Of a stretch of 29,874 nt of DNA, positions 1 to 8,118 are shown piece after piece; within the stretch, counting starts at the first letter, position 1; every line of letters begins with the position of its first letter. The notes below the pieces were generated by a model, which was not told where the DNA came from, made no database searches, and worked only from the letters and a program-made list of their open reading frames with translations. Position numbers and translations under genes: made by a program. The stretch comes from Bordetella parapertussis (GTDB lineage: Bacteria; Pseudomonadota; Gammaproteobacteria; Burkholderiales; Burkholderiaceae_C): the NCBI GenBank assembly GCA_945900685.1, contig CAMDJS010000013.1, positions 1 through 29,874 of the forward strand, in the 5' to 3' direction.

Positions 1-108
1 ATTCTCTCACTAATCTGCGTGAATTAAATATCGAAATAACAAATATCTGTAATATTTTTCATCTATGACAATCACTTAAGCGCCTTATAAAGACAACCCT
101 GTGTGAAT

Positions 109-744
109 TTACAACCCTAAAAGGCTTACATCCCCACCGCCCAAACGGATCACCACCGGGTCGCCGCCTGCTCCCATGAGAGTTAAATCGACCACGGTGG
201 TGGCTTGCATGGAGCAAGCGCCCGCGTCTATGACGGCAGCGAGCAGGTGTTCGAAGCGTTCGCGAATCTCCTGCGCATCGTTCATAGGCTCGGTGTCACC
301 GGGCGCAATCAGGGTGGTAGCCAGCAAGGGCGCGCCGTGTAACTCGAGTAATTGCAGCAGGCTTGTATGCTCTGGCACCCGCAAACCGATGGTTTTGCGT
401 TGCGGGTGGGACACCCGGCGCGGCACTTCCTTGGTAGCTTCCAAAATGAAGGTGTAAGCGCCCGGGGTGGCCGCTTTGAGCAAACGAAATTGTCGGTTGT
501 CCACTTTGGCATACAGCGCTAACTCGCTCAGGTCGCGGCACAGCAAGGTGAGATGGTGTTTGTCGTCTACCCCGCGTATGCGCCGCATGTGATCCACCGC
601 GGTTTTGTCGTCCAAGTGACAAACCAGGGCGTAGCTGGAGTCGGTGGGCACCGCCAGCACCTTGCCTTGTTTGAGCATATCCACCGCCTGTTTGAGCAAG
701 CGGGGTTGAGGATTGTCAGGGTGTACTTGCAGCCATTGGGCCAT
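109..744 (-). CDS. yciO: YciO, Sua5/YrdC-fold protein
   Basis: A 211-residue YrdC/Sua5-fold protein. The family binds nucleotides and includes the threonylcarbamoyl-AMP synthases that make the tRNA t6A modification, but the YciO branch is separate and its physiological role is not settled. It matches my recollection of E. coli YciO (about 206 residues) along its whole length: an N-terminal VHPDNPQ segment, PTDSSYAL near residue 33, CRDLSEL, TPGAYTFIL, KEVPRR, KTIGLRVP and a C-terminal TTVVDLT. I chose the ATG at 744 because it begins just before VHPDNPQ; the open frame extends to 825, but that extension overlaps the upstream gene and resembles nothing. It lies 23 bp after the PHP gene, the same PHP-yciO pairing seen in E. 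coli (yciV-yciO), and is the last gene of the operon. Family assignment is strong; biochemical function is open. Confidence 0.93.
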   Translation of the reverse strand: MAQWLQVHPDNPQPRLLKQAVDMLKQGKVLAVPTDSSYALVCHLDDKTAVDHMRRIRGVDDKHHLTLLCRDLSELALYAKVDNRQFRLLKAATPGAYTFILEATKEVPRRVSHPQRKTIGLRVPEHTSLLQLLELHGAPLLATTLIAPGDTEPMNDAQEIRERFEHLLAAVIDAGACSMQATTVVDLTLMGAGGDPVVIRLGGGDVSLLGL

Positions 745-767
745 AGCGAAAACGCACAAAAGCGAGG

Positions 768-1619
768 TTATTGGATGCGGTCTGCCAGCAATTCCCACAC
801 CGGGGTCAAATTGCCCGGCAACCAAGGCAGGCTGCCAAGATCAGTGTGGCTTTCATCCGGGCTGTGAAAGTCGCTGCCGCGCGAAGCCGCCAGATCAAAC
901 TCGCGCGCCATGTCTGCATACTCGATGGCCTCTTGCGCAGAATGGCTGCCGGTCACCACCTCGACCGCTTGGCCGCCATGGTTTTTGAATTCGGTGAACA
1001 AAGCGAATTCCTCGGTCGGCGTGAACCCGTATCGTGCGGGGTGGGCAATGACAGCCACGCCTTGGCATTCGCGGATCCAGCGGACCGCGTCGCCCAAGGA
1101 AGCCCAGCGGTGCGGCACAAAACCAGGTTTGCCTTCGGTCAGAAAACGGCGGAACACTTCGTGCGTGTCTTTGCACACGCCGGTCTCGACCAGAAAGCGG
1201 GCGAAGTGGGTGCGGGAGATCAAATCCGGGTTACCCGCATAGGTAAGTGCACCTTCAAAGCTGCCGTGTATGCCGACTTTGGCAAGCCCAGCGGCCATGT
1301 CCTTGGCGCGATCATGCCGGCCGCCGCGTGTGGATTTCAAACCGGCCAACAAGCGTGGGTCATCGATGTCAAAACCCAGACCGACGATATGCACGGTGTG
1401 ACCAGCGAAGGAGACGGAAATTTCAGTACCGCTGAGGTAACCCATGCCCAAGGCTTTGGCGGCAGCGGCAGCGCGGTGCTGGCCGCCGATTTCGTCATGG
1501 TCGGTCAGCGCCCACAGCTCCACCCCGTTGGCATGCGCGCGGGCAGCGAGTTCCTCGGGGGTGAGCGTGCCATCCGAGATGACGGAGTGGCAATGCAGGT
1601 CGGCGTTAAGTATGTTCAC
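768..1619 (-). CDS. rnm: PHP-domain phosphoesterase (RNase AM / 3',5'-nucleoside bisphosphate phosphatase type)
   Basis: A 283-residue PHP-family metal-dependent phosphoesterase of the YciV/TrpH type. Relatives remove phosphate from 3',5'-nucleoside bisphosphates and act as a 5'-to-3' exonuclease on short RNAs. The metal-binding pattern is visible: DLHCHSVISDG (D7, H9, H11, D16), LTDHD (D40, H41, D42), GTEIS, VIAHPARYG and, near the C-terminus, GSDFHSP. Length fits the family. The ATG at 1619 lies 9 bp after the recJ stop, so the two are almost certainly cotranscribed, and yciO follows. This groups a 5'-3' DNA exonuclease (RecJ) with an enzyme handling short oligonucleotides or their end products, which is a sensible functional pairing (inference). 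The symbol rnm is given by homology to E. coli yciV. Confidence 0.92.
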   Translation of the reverse strand: MNILNADLHCHSVISDGTLTPEELAARAHANGVELWALTDHDEIGGQHRAAAAAKALGMGYLSGTEISVSFAGHTVHIVGLGFDIDDPRLLAGLKSTRGGRHDRAKDMAAGLAKVGIHGSFEGALTYAGNPDLISRTHFARFLVETGVCKDTHEVFRRFLTEGKPGFVPHRWASLGDAVRWIRECQGVAVIAHPARYGFTPTEEFALFTEFKNHGGQAVEVVTGSHSAQEAIEYADMAREFDLAASRGSDFHSPDESHTDLGSLPWLPGNLTPVWELLADRIQ

Positions 1620-1628
1620 GTCTTCATT

Positions 1629-3338
1629 CTAGGCGGTGCGCATGTTTTCCACATGCAGTTTGAGTTTGCGCTGACCTTGCCAGCTGTCGAGCACCAAACG
1701 GTAAGCCAACTCGGCGCGCGCAGGCAAGGCTTCGGTGCGACCAAACCAGATGCCGTCGATGGCCTGGTCATGCATTTTCAATTTCAGCGACAAATGTTTC
1801 TCACCGACGATGCGTTGGCTGATGACTTCGACCTTGTCTTGAAACACAGGCGCGGCAAAACCTTGGCCCCAGACCTGGTCCTGTAAATCGATGGCCACGT
1901 CCGGGCGCAAATGCTCTTTCGCCAGCGGCCCGTCGGTTTCTTGCGATTGCGCCAGTGTGGCCGCGTCCAGCCATTGGGCGGCGATGTGTTGCAACGCGGC
2001 CTCAAACGTGGCGAGATCGTCTTCCAGCAAAGTGCAACCGGCGGCCATGGCGTGACCGCCGAAACGCAGCAGCAAACCCGGGTGCAGTTTGACCACCGCG
2101 TCCAGCGCATCGCGCAAATGAAAACCGGGGATGGAGCGGCCTGAGCCTTTCAACACCGCTTGCCCCTCAGACTTGCTGGCGGCGAACACAAAACACGGCC
2201 GGTAGTGCAAATCTTTCAAACGCCCGGCAACGATACCGACCACACCTTCGTGGAATTCTTCGTCATACACGCACAGTGCAGGCGGCGGTTCGTCCTCGCT
2301 GTCCATCAGCGATTCGGCGATCAACAAGGCCTGCTCTCGCATGCCGGTCTCCAGCGTGCGGCGTTCGCGGTTGATGGCATCGAGTTGTTGCGCGAGTTGC
2401 AAGGCCAGCGTGGCGTCGTCGGTGCGTAAACATTCAATGCCCAGCCGCATGTCGGACAAACGACCGGCGGCGTTGATGCGCGGCCCAAGCGCAAACCCCA
2501 TGTCTTGGCTGATGGCTTGCGAGGCATCGCGTCCTGCCACTTGAAACAGCGCCGACATACCCGCAGGCAATTGGCCGCGCCGCATGCGTTGCAAACCTTG
2601 CGCGACCAAGCGCCGGTTGTTGGCGTCGAGTTTGACCACATCGGCGACCGTGCCCAAAGCCACCAGCGGCAGCAGACTGTCCAGCCGTGGCTCGGTGTCT
2701 TTGCTGAACACGCCGCGCTGTCGCAATTCGGCGCGCAGCGCCAACAACACATAAAACATCACGCCCACACCGGCCATGTGTTTGCTCTCGAACGTGCAAC
2801 CCGGTTGGTTGGGGTTGACAACCGCTTCGGCGGCAGGAATCTGCGACCCGGGCAAATGGTGGTCGGTGACCAGCACTTGCAATCCGAGACGCTGTGCCTC
2901 GGCCACGCCCTCAACGCTGGCAATGCCGTTGTCTACCGTGATCAACAGCTGCGCGCCGCTGGCATGCACCCGTTGCGAAATAGAGGGCGTGAGCCCGTAG
3001 CCGTCAACCACGCGGTCCGGCACGATGAAGTCCACATGTTGCGCACCCAGCAACACCAATCCACGCAAAGCCACCGCGCAAGCGGTCGCGCCATCGCAGT
3101 CGTAATCAGCGACGATGCAGATGCGTTGTTGCGTGTGAATCGCATCGGCCAGCAAGCGTGCTGCATCCGCCATGCCTTTCATGCCGTCCGGCGGCAACAA
3201 ATGAGTCAAAGAAACATCCAAGTCTTTGGCATCACTCACGCCGCGCCCGGCATACAAACGCGCCAGCAGCGGATGCACACCGGCTTGCTCCAGCGCCCAA
3301 GCCGCGCGCGGCGGCACATCGCGGGTGATGAATTTCAT
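1629..3338 (-). CDS. recJ: Single-stranded-DNA-specific exonuclease RecJ
   Basis: RecJ degrades single-stranded DNA 5' to 3' in recombination and in base-excision and mismatch repair. At 569 residues it has the usual length. The DHH phosphoesterase motifs are clear: VADYDCDG (D78, D80, D82), VDNG (D136), VTDHH (D159, H160, H161) and VALGTVADVV (about 226-235). The C-terminal DHHA1 part has RFGGHAMAAG, and an OB-like tail follows. The start is the ATG at 3338. Its first base pairs lie in the stop codon of the upstream gene (ATGA overlap), which points to translational coupling; the open frame continues to 3440 but that part overlaps the neighbour and is not RecJ-like. It is the second gene of a four-gene operon. 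Confidence 0.97.
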   Translation of the reverse strand: MKFITRDVPPRAAWALEQAGVHPLLARLYAGRGVSDAKDLDVSLTHLLPPDGMKGMADAARLLADAIHTQQRICIVADYDCDGATACAVALRGLVLLGAQHVDFIVPDRVVDGYGLTPSISQRVHASGAQLLITVDNGIASVEGVAEAQRLGLQVLVTDHHLPGSQIPAAEAVVNPNQPGCTFESKHMAGVGVMFYVLLALRAELRQRGVFSKDTEPRLDSLLPLVALGTVADVVKLDANNRRLVAQGLQRMRRGQLPAGMSALFQVAGRDASQAISQDMGFALGPRINAAGRLSDMRLGIECLRTDDATLALQLAQQLDAINRERRTLETGMREQALLIAESLMDSEDEPPPALCVYDEEFHEGVVGIVAGRLKDLHYRPCFVFAASKSEGQAVLKGSGRSIPGFHLRDALDAVVKLHPGLLLRFGGHAMAAGCTLLEDDLATFEAALQHIAAQWLDAATLAQSQETDGPLAKEHLRPDVAIDLQDQVWGQGFAAPVFQDKVEVISQRIVGEKHLSLKLKMHDQAIDGIWFGRTEALPARAELAYRLVLDSWQGQRKLKLHVENMRTA

Positions 3339-4297
3339 GACAAATGTTGGATCAAGTGAGCGGGTTTGAAAAAACGCTTCAAGCGATGAAGCATAGGGTC
3401 TTGCCCGGCTTGCAAATGAAGCGCATGGTCTGTGCCACACAGCACGAGTTGATCACCTTGATGCAAGGCAGGCAGCATCACTTCATGCGCCAATGCTTCC
3501 CAAGACTGCGCCCACTCAACGGGCTGAGCTTGTACAAAGGGTTGACGCAAACTCGGGTGCAACACCACTTGGTTGGAATTGACTGCGGGCAACTCACCGC
3601 AACCACTGACCCAAAATGAATTCACCGGTTGATCGCGCGCTTCGTTAAGCGGATGGGTGTAGAGAAGCATTTGCATTTCATTTTGTAAACGCCGGATCAT
3701 GCGTTGCGCCGCCGATTGAACGCCCACCTGGTGTGAATCATTCAAGGCATTCATGCCTTGCCAGCAAGCGCGCTCAAGGCTCACGCAGGGCAATTGTTTG
3801 AACACCGTGGCATGCGCCAAAAACCTGCCTGGAGAAATGGCGTGCAAATGGATGCCATCCTCAATAAAAAACGCGTGCATGGCTTGCAGCAAAGCGTCAG
3901 ATTCAGCCGCTGATAAACGGCTGGGCAAACCCACCTGAACCCGCCCTTGCTCATACTGTAAGTGCACCAGATCAATCAAAGCCCAGCCATGCTCAGGCGG
4001 GCAGTGCAAACCCAATTGCTCGGCTTGACAAGCCGCAAGTGGGAGCAAGTGTGGCGTTGTTTGCCAGCCTTGTGCATTCGCCCAAACCATCTCATGCGAC
4101 ATGCAAGCGCTGTCTGCTTCCTGTTGTTCTCTAGCGATGATGTGGCTCTGGGCGAGAGCGACAAGCGCCGCAGATGCACGGCGCGCGTGCAAGGCCTGCT
4201 GCCATGCCAAGGTTTCGTGCGGGTTCGAACCGTCAAGGTCGCGCGGCCACAAAGCGTAGGCCACCACGTGCACGGTTGCTGAATCGGTGATTGTCAT
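3335..4297 (-). CDS. RpfE-type conserved protein upstream of recJ
   Basis: A 320-residue soluble protein of the family often labelled 'regulatory protein, RpfE type' or, loosely, cofactor-independent phosphoglycerate mutase-like. I base this on the family's typical central and C-terminal signatures: a QNEMQMLLYTHP-like stretch (starting RRLQNEMQMLLY), a VNSFWVSGCGELP segment resembling the family's VNSLW-GGG, and the position directly in front of recJ, which is also where rpfE sits in Xanthomonas. No catalytic residues can be assigned with confidence and no signal peptide or membrane segment is visible. The ATG at 4297 is preferred over an upstream in-frame start at 4324 that would run into the lolC promoter. 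The stop overlaps the recJ start (ATGA). Function unknown. Confidence 0.8.
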   Translation of the reverse strand: MTITDSATVHVVAYALWPRDLDGSNPHETLAWQQALHARRASAALVALAQSHIIAREQQEADSACMSHEMVWANAQGWQTTPHLLPLAACQAEQLGLHCPPEHGWALIDLVHLQYEQGRVQVGLPSRLSAAESDALLQAMHAFFIEDGIHLHAISPGRFLAHATVFKQLPCVSLERACWQGMNALNDSHQVGVQSAAQRMIRRLQNEMQMLLYTHPLNEARDQPVNSFWVSGCGELPAVNSNQVVLHPSLRQPFVQAQPVEWAQSWEALAHEVMLPALHQGDQLVLCGTDHALHLQAGQDPMLHRLKRFFKPAHLIQHLS

Positions 4298-4301
4298 AAA
4301 G

Positions 4302-4328
4302 GTGATTGTGCCGTGGTGCCACAATCAC
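4302..4328. promoter_or_regulatory. Palindromic divergent promoter region between the recJ operon and lolC
   Basis: The 36 bp between the two divergent start codons hold a perfect 9-bp inverted repeat, GTGATTGTG at 4302-4310 and CACAATCAC at 4320-4328, with a 9-nt centre. Each arm contains a CACAAT hexamer that could serve as a -10 element for the gene it faces, ending 8 nt before the lolC ATG (4334) and 7 nt before the ATG at 4297. Transcripts starting 7 nt after such a -10 would be leaderless or nearly so. I see no good -35 for either side. Assignment as promoter is inference. Confidence 0.5.
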
Positions 4329-4333
4329 GGCCA

Positions 4334-5599
4334 ATGACACATTCCAAATGGCCTTTTGAGTGGTTGATCGGTTGGCGCTACACCCGCGCCGGTCGCGCCG
4401 CTCGCCGCAACCGGTTCATCTCTTTCATTTCCTCGGTCTCCATGCTGGGCATTGCCTTGGGCGTGGCGGCACTCATCATTGTCTTGAGTGTGATGAACGG
4501 GTTTCAAAAAGAAGTGCGCGACCGCATGCTGGGCGTGTTGTCACATATCGAGGTGCTGGCCTACACCAGTGCAACATTGCAAGATGTCGCTGGCATTCAA
4601 CAACGTGTGCAACAGCATCCGCAGGTGGTGGCCAGTGCACCGTTTGTGTTGTCACAGGTGTTGATGGCCCAAGGCGAAGACATGCGCGGGGCTGTGGTGC
4701 GCGGTATCGATCCCACGCAAGAAGCGGCGGTCACTGATGTGGTCGCCGCCATGCCGCCCGCTTTGCTTGCACAATTGCAACCGGGTTCGTATGCGGTGGT
4801 GTTGGGTGCCGAGTTGGCGCGCATTCTCGGCGTCAAGACCGGTGACCGCGTGACGCTGGTTGCGCCCGGCGGTCAGGTCACCCCCGTGGGTGTGGTGCCA
4901 AGGTTGAAGCAATTGCAGGTGGCGGGCATGTTGGACACCGGCCATTTCGAATACGACGCCAGTTTGGCCATGCTGCACATCCAAGACGCAGAACGCATCT
5001 TCAGGCTGGAAGGCCCCAACGGCATCCGTGTGAAATTGAAGAATGCACAACTTGCCCGTGAAGTGGCGGCAGAGATCGCGCCCGAACTCGGCACCGATTT
5101 GCTGGTGCGCGACTGGACCCGTGCCAACCGCACCTGGTTCACAGCTGTGCAAATTGAAAAACGCATGATGTTCATCATTTTGACTTTGATCGTGGCTGTG
5201 GCTGCTTTCAATTTGGTCAGCACACTGGTGATGACCGTCACAGACAAGCGTGGCGACATCGCCATCTTGCGCACACTAGGCGCCAGTCCTGCCAGCATCA
5301 TGGCAATATTCGTGGTGCAAGGCGCGTTGGTCGGCATCATCGGCACCGTCTCCGGTTTGGTGCTCGGGCTGTTGGTGGCTTTCAATATCGGCAGCATCGT
5401 GCCGGCCATTGAACGCGCCTTGGGTGCGAGTTTTCTGCCGCAAGATGTTTACCTGATCAGCCGCATGCCCAGCGATCCGCAATGGGCCGACATCGGTCCC
5501 GTGGTCATCATTGCTTTGGTGTTGGCCTTGGCCGCCACCTTGTACCCCAGCTGGCGCGCCAGCCGCATCGACCCCGCGGAGGCCCTGCGCCATGAGTGA
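4334..5599 (+). CDS. lolC: Lipoprotein-releasing ABC transporter permease LolC/LolE family
   Basis: Inner-membrane permease of the Lol system, which extracts outer-membrane-directed lipoproteins from the inner membrane and passes them to LolA. The 421 residues follow the LolC/E plan: a short cytoplasmic N-terminus ([14 protein letters not shown]), a first membrane helix near residues 30-50 ([18 protein letters not shown]), a large periplasmic domain to about 275, and three C-terminal helices including [27 protein letters not shown] and the closing [17 protein letters not shown]. Only one permease gene is present beside lolD, so this may be the single-permease (LolF-like, homodimeric) arrangement; a second homologue elsewhere cannot be excluded. 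The ATG at 4334 begins the conserved N-terminus. The end overlaps lolD by 8 bp. Confidence 0.93.
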   Translation: MTHSKWPFEWLIGWRYTRAGRAARRNRFISFISSVSMLGIALGVAALIIVLSVMNGFQKEVRDRMLGVLSHIEVLAYTSATLQDVAGIQQRVQQHPQVVASAPFVLSQVLMAQGEDMRGAVVRGIDPTQEAAVTDVVAAMPPALLAQLQPGSYAVVLGAELARILGVKTGDRVTLVAPGGQVTPVGVVPRLKQLQVAGMLDTGHFEYDASLAMLHIQDAERIFRLEGPNGIRVKLKNAQLAREVAAEIAPELGTDLLVRDWTRANRTWFTAVQIEKRMMFIILTLIVAVAAFNLVSTLVMTVTDKRGDIAILRTLGASPASIMAIFVVQGALVGIIGTVSGLVLGLLVAFNIGSIVPAIERALGASFLPQDVYLISRMPSDPQWADIGPVVIIALVLALAATLYPSWRASRIDPAEALRHE

Positions 5600-6269
5600 A
5601 CTTGTATTGCAGGCACACAAGTTGGGACGACGTTTTCACGAAGGTGAGATTGATGTGACCGTGTTGCAGGATGTGGATTTGCATATCCATGCCGGTGAAA
5701 CATTGGCCGTGGTCGGTGCGTCTGGTTCCGGTAAAAGCACCTTGCTGCATTTGCTTGGCGGCCTAGATACGCCCAGCGCAGGTTCTGTGCATTTACTCGG
5801 TCAGGCCTTGGCTGGATTGGATCCAACTGCACTGGGGCGTTTGCGCAATCAACACCTGGGCTTCATCTACCAGTTCCACCATTTGCTGCCCGAGTTCAGC
5901 GCGTTAGACAACGTTGCTATGCCTTTGTGGATACGCCGTATGCCGCGTGAACAAGCCGCTTCACAGGCGCAGGCCATGCTCGAAGCCGTGGGTTTGGGTG
6001 AGCGCATCAAACACAGTCCATCGGAGTTGTCCGGCGGAGAGCGTCAGCGTGTGGCGATTGCTCGCGCCTTGGTCACGCAACCGGCTTGTGTGCTGGCAGA
6101 TGAACCCACAGGTAACCTGGACCGCAGCACCGCAGACAACGTGTTTGCTTTGATGTTGGACCTTGCGCACCGGCAAGGCACTGGGTTTGTGTTGGTCACG
6201 CATGACGACAGTCTGGCCGCGCGTTGTGACCGGCAATTGCGCTTGGTTGCCGGACGCTTGCAAGCCTGA
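5592..6269 (+). CDS. lolD: Lipoprotein-releasing ABC transporter ATP-binding protein LolD
   Basis: ATPase subunit that powers lipoprotein release by the LolC/E permease. The 225 residues hold all ABC signatures: Walker [11 protein letters not shown]-loop [10 protein letters not shown], signature LSGGERQR, Walker [12 protein letters not shown] and the switch histidine in LVTHD. The [16 protein letters not shown] segment is typical of LolD rather than of MacB or FtsE. The ATG at 5592 lies inside the last codons of lolC, an 8-bp overlap consistent with coupling. The gene ends 13 bp from the convergent DUF799 gene, with no clear intrinsic terminator between them. Confidence 0.96.
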   Translation: MSELVLQAHKLGRRFHEGEIDVTVLQDVDLHIHAGETLAVVGASGSGKSTLLHLLGGLDTPSAGSVHLLGQALAGLDPTALGRLRNQHLGFIYQFHHLLPEFSALDNVAMPLWIRRMPREQAASQAQAMLEAVGLGERIKHSPSELSGGERQRVAIARALVTQPACVLADEPTGNLDRSTADNVFALMLDLAHRQGTGFVLVTHDDSLAARCDRQLRLVAGRLQA

Positions 6270-6282
6270 ATCTTTTACCCGT

Positions 6283-6945
6283 TCAGTCTTTACCGTGGTT
6301 CGGCGAACGCGGTCCAAACAACATGCCACCCGGTTGCGGGGTGAGCAAGCGTGCACTGGTCACATTGGACAATCTATAACCCGGGTTGCCGATGTTACTG
6401 GCGAGTTGGTGGATCACAGAAGTCAGCAGCACACCTAGCAAACCATTGTTGTTATCGCGTCCTTCTGCGTCAGACGCGCTGGCTCTGCCTTGCCACAACA
6501 AGGTGCCAGTGCGCGCATCCACCAACCTGGCTTTGGCAGTCACGACAGTTTGGCTGTCTAAGATCACATAGGTGCTGCCGTATTTTTCCAGGGTGAGGTA
6601 GAGCACTGCATCTGTGCCAAAGATGGATTGCAATTTGGACAGCGGAGCCTCGTGCATTTGGTCGGGCAAAGGCAAACCGTTTTCTTTGAACGTGGCTTCC
6701 ACCATGGCCACCGGGAACACGTAGTAACCGGCTTCAGACAGCGGAAGTGTGACGGTGGACAAAAAGCTCAGACTGCCGCGGATATCGGTGGACTGATTGA
6801 TGGGCGGCAAGACCAGAATGGACTTCGGGTTGCTGCTTCTGAAAGCGGATTGGTCAGGTTTAGAAGGTGCGGCGCAGCCGACCAAAAACACCACCCCCAG
6901 CAAAGTAGCTGTTTTAAAAACGCGTGAGATTGAGTGCAGGTTCAT
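6283..6945 (-). CDS. DUF799 / GNA1162-family lipoprotein
   Basis: A 220-residue predicted outer-membrane lipoprotein of the DUF799 family, whose best-known member is Neisseria GNA1162. The N-terminus has a charged start, a hydrophobic stretch (TATLLGVVFLVG) and a lipobox LVGC with acylation at Cys24; the residue after Cys is Ala, so there is no Asp+2 inner-membrane retention signal. Family features follow: ILVLPPINQSTD, then GYYVFPVAMVEATFKENGLP and a central TDAVLYLTLEKYG. It is the last gene of a three-gene unit; its ATG overlaps the DUF4810 stop as ATGA. The fold resembles the TolB/CsgG nucleotide-independent N-domain type proteins (family knowledge). The molecular role is not known. Confidence 0.9.
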   Translation of the reverse strand: MNLHSISRVFKTATLLGVVFLVGCAAPSKPDQSAFRSSNPKSILVLPPINQSTDIRGSLSFLSTVTLPLSEAGYYVFPVAMVEATFKENGLPLPDQMHEAPLSKLQSIFGTDAVLYLTLEKYGSTYVILDSQTVVTAKARLVDARTGTLLWQGRASASDAEGRDNNNGLLGVLLTSVIHQLASNIGNPGYRLSNVTSARLLTPQPGGMLFGPRSPNHGKD

Positions 6946-7298
6946 GGTTTTTTCAACTTGCCAATGGCAAAGTCCATGTAGGTGGATGACTCAGGGAATT
7001 GTTTTTTCTCATTTTCAAAAGCCATGACAGCACGGTCAGGTTGACCCGTTTGGAAAAACAAATAACCCATGTGCGCTTGAAAACCCGGGGGCAAGGCCTT
7101 GCCTTTGGATACGGCTTTTTGTTGTTCCTGCAGCAATTCCTGCAATTGCTTTTCAGGGGAAGTATTGCCGTTTTCTACTTGAAAGCCTTCATACACTTTG
7201 TCCTGGTAACTGCCCCAGTGGTATAGCGAGGTGTCGTTGCTGGCGCAAGCCTGCAACCACACCAATGCGCCGATGCACAGCAAGCGCAGGCCGTTCAT
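6942..7298 (-). CDS. DUF4810 small lipoprotein
   Basis: A 118-residue lipoprotein. The signal peptide (MNGLRLLCIGALVWLQAC) ends in the lipobox LQAC with Ala at +2, so it should be sorted to the outer membrane. The mature part starts with SLYHWGSYQDKVYEGF, the DUF4810 hallmark, and continues with a TPR-like helical pair around GYLFFQTGQPDRAVMAFENEK that may mediate contacts with partner proteins. I chose the ATG at 7298, which overlaps the csgG-like stop (ATGA); an in-frame ATG at 7313 would only add five residues before the signal peptide. It sits between the CsgG-like and DUF799 genes, the same three-gene set as in Neisseria NMB1162-1164. Confidence 0.88.
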   Translation of the reverse strand: MNGLRLLCIGALVWLQACASNDTSLYHWGSYQDKVYEGFQVENGNTSPEKQLQELLQEQQKAVSKGKALPPGFQAHMGYLFFQTGQPDRAVMAFENEKKQFPESSTYMDFAIGKLKKP

Positions 7299-7966
7299 GA
7301 ACCGCGCTTCCATTGACCCGAGTCCACACCGGTCACGAGCTTGTTCACGCCTTCGCGTATGGCCAGATCCAACACCTTACCGGTGAGCGTGGCGTCATAA
7401 CTGGCGGTGCCGCCAAAGCCGATCACCTCGCGGTTAGACAAAGCATATTCACCCGCGCCTTGGACTGAATACACCACCTCGGAGTTGGCGGCGTTCACCA
7501 CATTCAAAGTGACTTTCGCATAGGCGATTTGGGTTTTACCGCGGCCGAGCAAACCGAACAATTGCTGGTCGCCGACTTCCTTGCGACCGAATTCGGTGAT
7601 GTCGCCGGTGACCAAAAACTCGGCGCTCTTGAGCGTCTGCGTTTTACCTTCAATCTCTTTTTCAAATTTCGCTTCACCAAGGTTATCCCGGTCCATCACA
7701 GAAAAGCGATTGGCTTGCTGCAAATGGGAAATCAAAATGGTTTTGGACTGGTTGCCCAAGCGGTCAATGCCGTCAGAAAACAAGCCGCGTAAAAAGCTTG
7801 AGCGGTTCTCAAACATGCCAATGGCCAAGGCGTAGCGCGGCCCGTTGTACACGCTGGATGCGCTGGCAACCTGAGGCGTGGGAAGCGCCTGAGAGGTTTC
7901 CGTCGCACACCCAGACATGACAGCGGCAACGACACTGAGCGACAAAGCGGCGAACAGGGTTTTCAT
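7295..7966 (-). CDS. CsgG/HfaB-family lipoprotein
   Basis: A 223-residue CsgG-family lipoprotein and first gene of the three-lipoprotein operon. The signal peptide MKTLFAALSLSVVAAVMSGC ends with lipobox MSGC and Ala at +2. The mature protein shows the CsgG pattern: YALAIGMFENRSSF, MLISHLQQANRFSVMDRDN-like text (here ILISHLQQANRFSVMDRD), then LVTGDITEFG and TQIAYAKVTLNVVNAANSEVVYSVQG. CsgG itself is a curli secretion pore; no curli genes occur here and the homologues in this operon type have no settled role. The ATG at 7966 is preceded by a good ribosome site (AAAGGA, 7-8 nt upstream); the longer open frame up to 8197 lacks sequence sense and crosses the intergenic region. Stop and next start overlap. 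Confidence 0.9.
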   Translation of the reverse strand: MKTLFAALSLSVVAAVMSGCATETSQALPTPQVASASSVYNGPRYALAIGMFENRSSFLRGLFSDGIDRLGNQSKTILISHLQQANRFSVMDRDNLGEAKFEKEIEGKTQTLKSAEFLVTGDITEFGRKEVGDQQLFGLLGRGKTQIAYAKVTLNVVNAANSEVVYSVQGAGEYALSNREVIGFGGTASYDATLTGKVLDLAIREGVNKLVTGVDSGQWKRGS

Positions 7967-8062
7967 GACAATATCCTTTGAGAAATGAGGCAAGGCGCAG
8001 TAACAGTGGCGCAATGTGTATGACTGAATATAAGTGATCACACGTCCATGGTTTGCCGCACT

Positions 8063-8077
8063 CGGTTGCCGCAACCG
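8063..8077. promoter_or_regulatory. Palindrome in the csgG-like/tatD intergenic region
   Basis: A perfect inverted repeat CGGTTG-CCG-CAACCG lies in the 152-bp divergent gap between the lipoprotein operon and tatD. A second, shorter palindrome GTGATCAC is at 8034-8041. Either could be an operator; no regulator gene is adjacent to suggest which protein would bind. Low certainty. Confidence 0.3.
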
Positions 8078-8106
8078 CTTGGCACAGACAAGGCGAGGTA
8101 TCTCGT

Positions 8107-8112
8107 CACAAT
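8107..8112 (+). promoter_or_regulatory. Candidate -10 element of tatD
   Basis: CACAAT ends 6 nt before the tatD ATG at 8119. If used as a -10 hexamer, transcription would begin at or next to the A of the start codon, giving a leaderless message. No convincing ribosome site precedes this ATG, which fits. No clear -35 is visible. Confidence 0.45.
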
Positions 8113-8118
8113 CAGGGC

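Noticed and set aside
1..108. AT-rich left edge of the window
   Set aside because: No coding frame, RNA gene or convincing terminator is visible; a GACAATC match here precedes no gene and shows that the motif alone is not specific.
771..1886. Plus-strand open frame of 371 codons
   Set aside because: It lies opposite the PHP gene and the end of recJ, both with clear catalytic motifs; its translation shows no family features.
2505..3359. Plus-strand open frame of 284 codons
   Set aside because: Antisense to recJ; rich in His, Gln and Arg as expected from the complement of a GC-rich gene.
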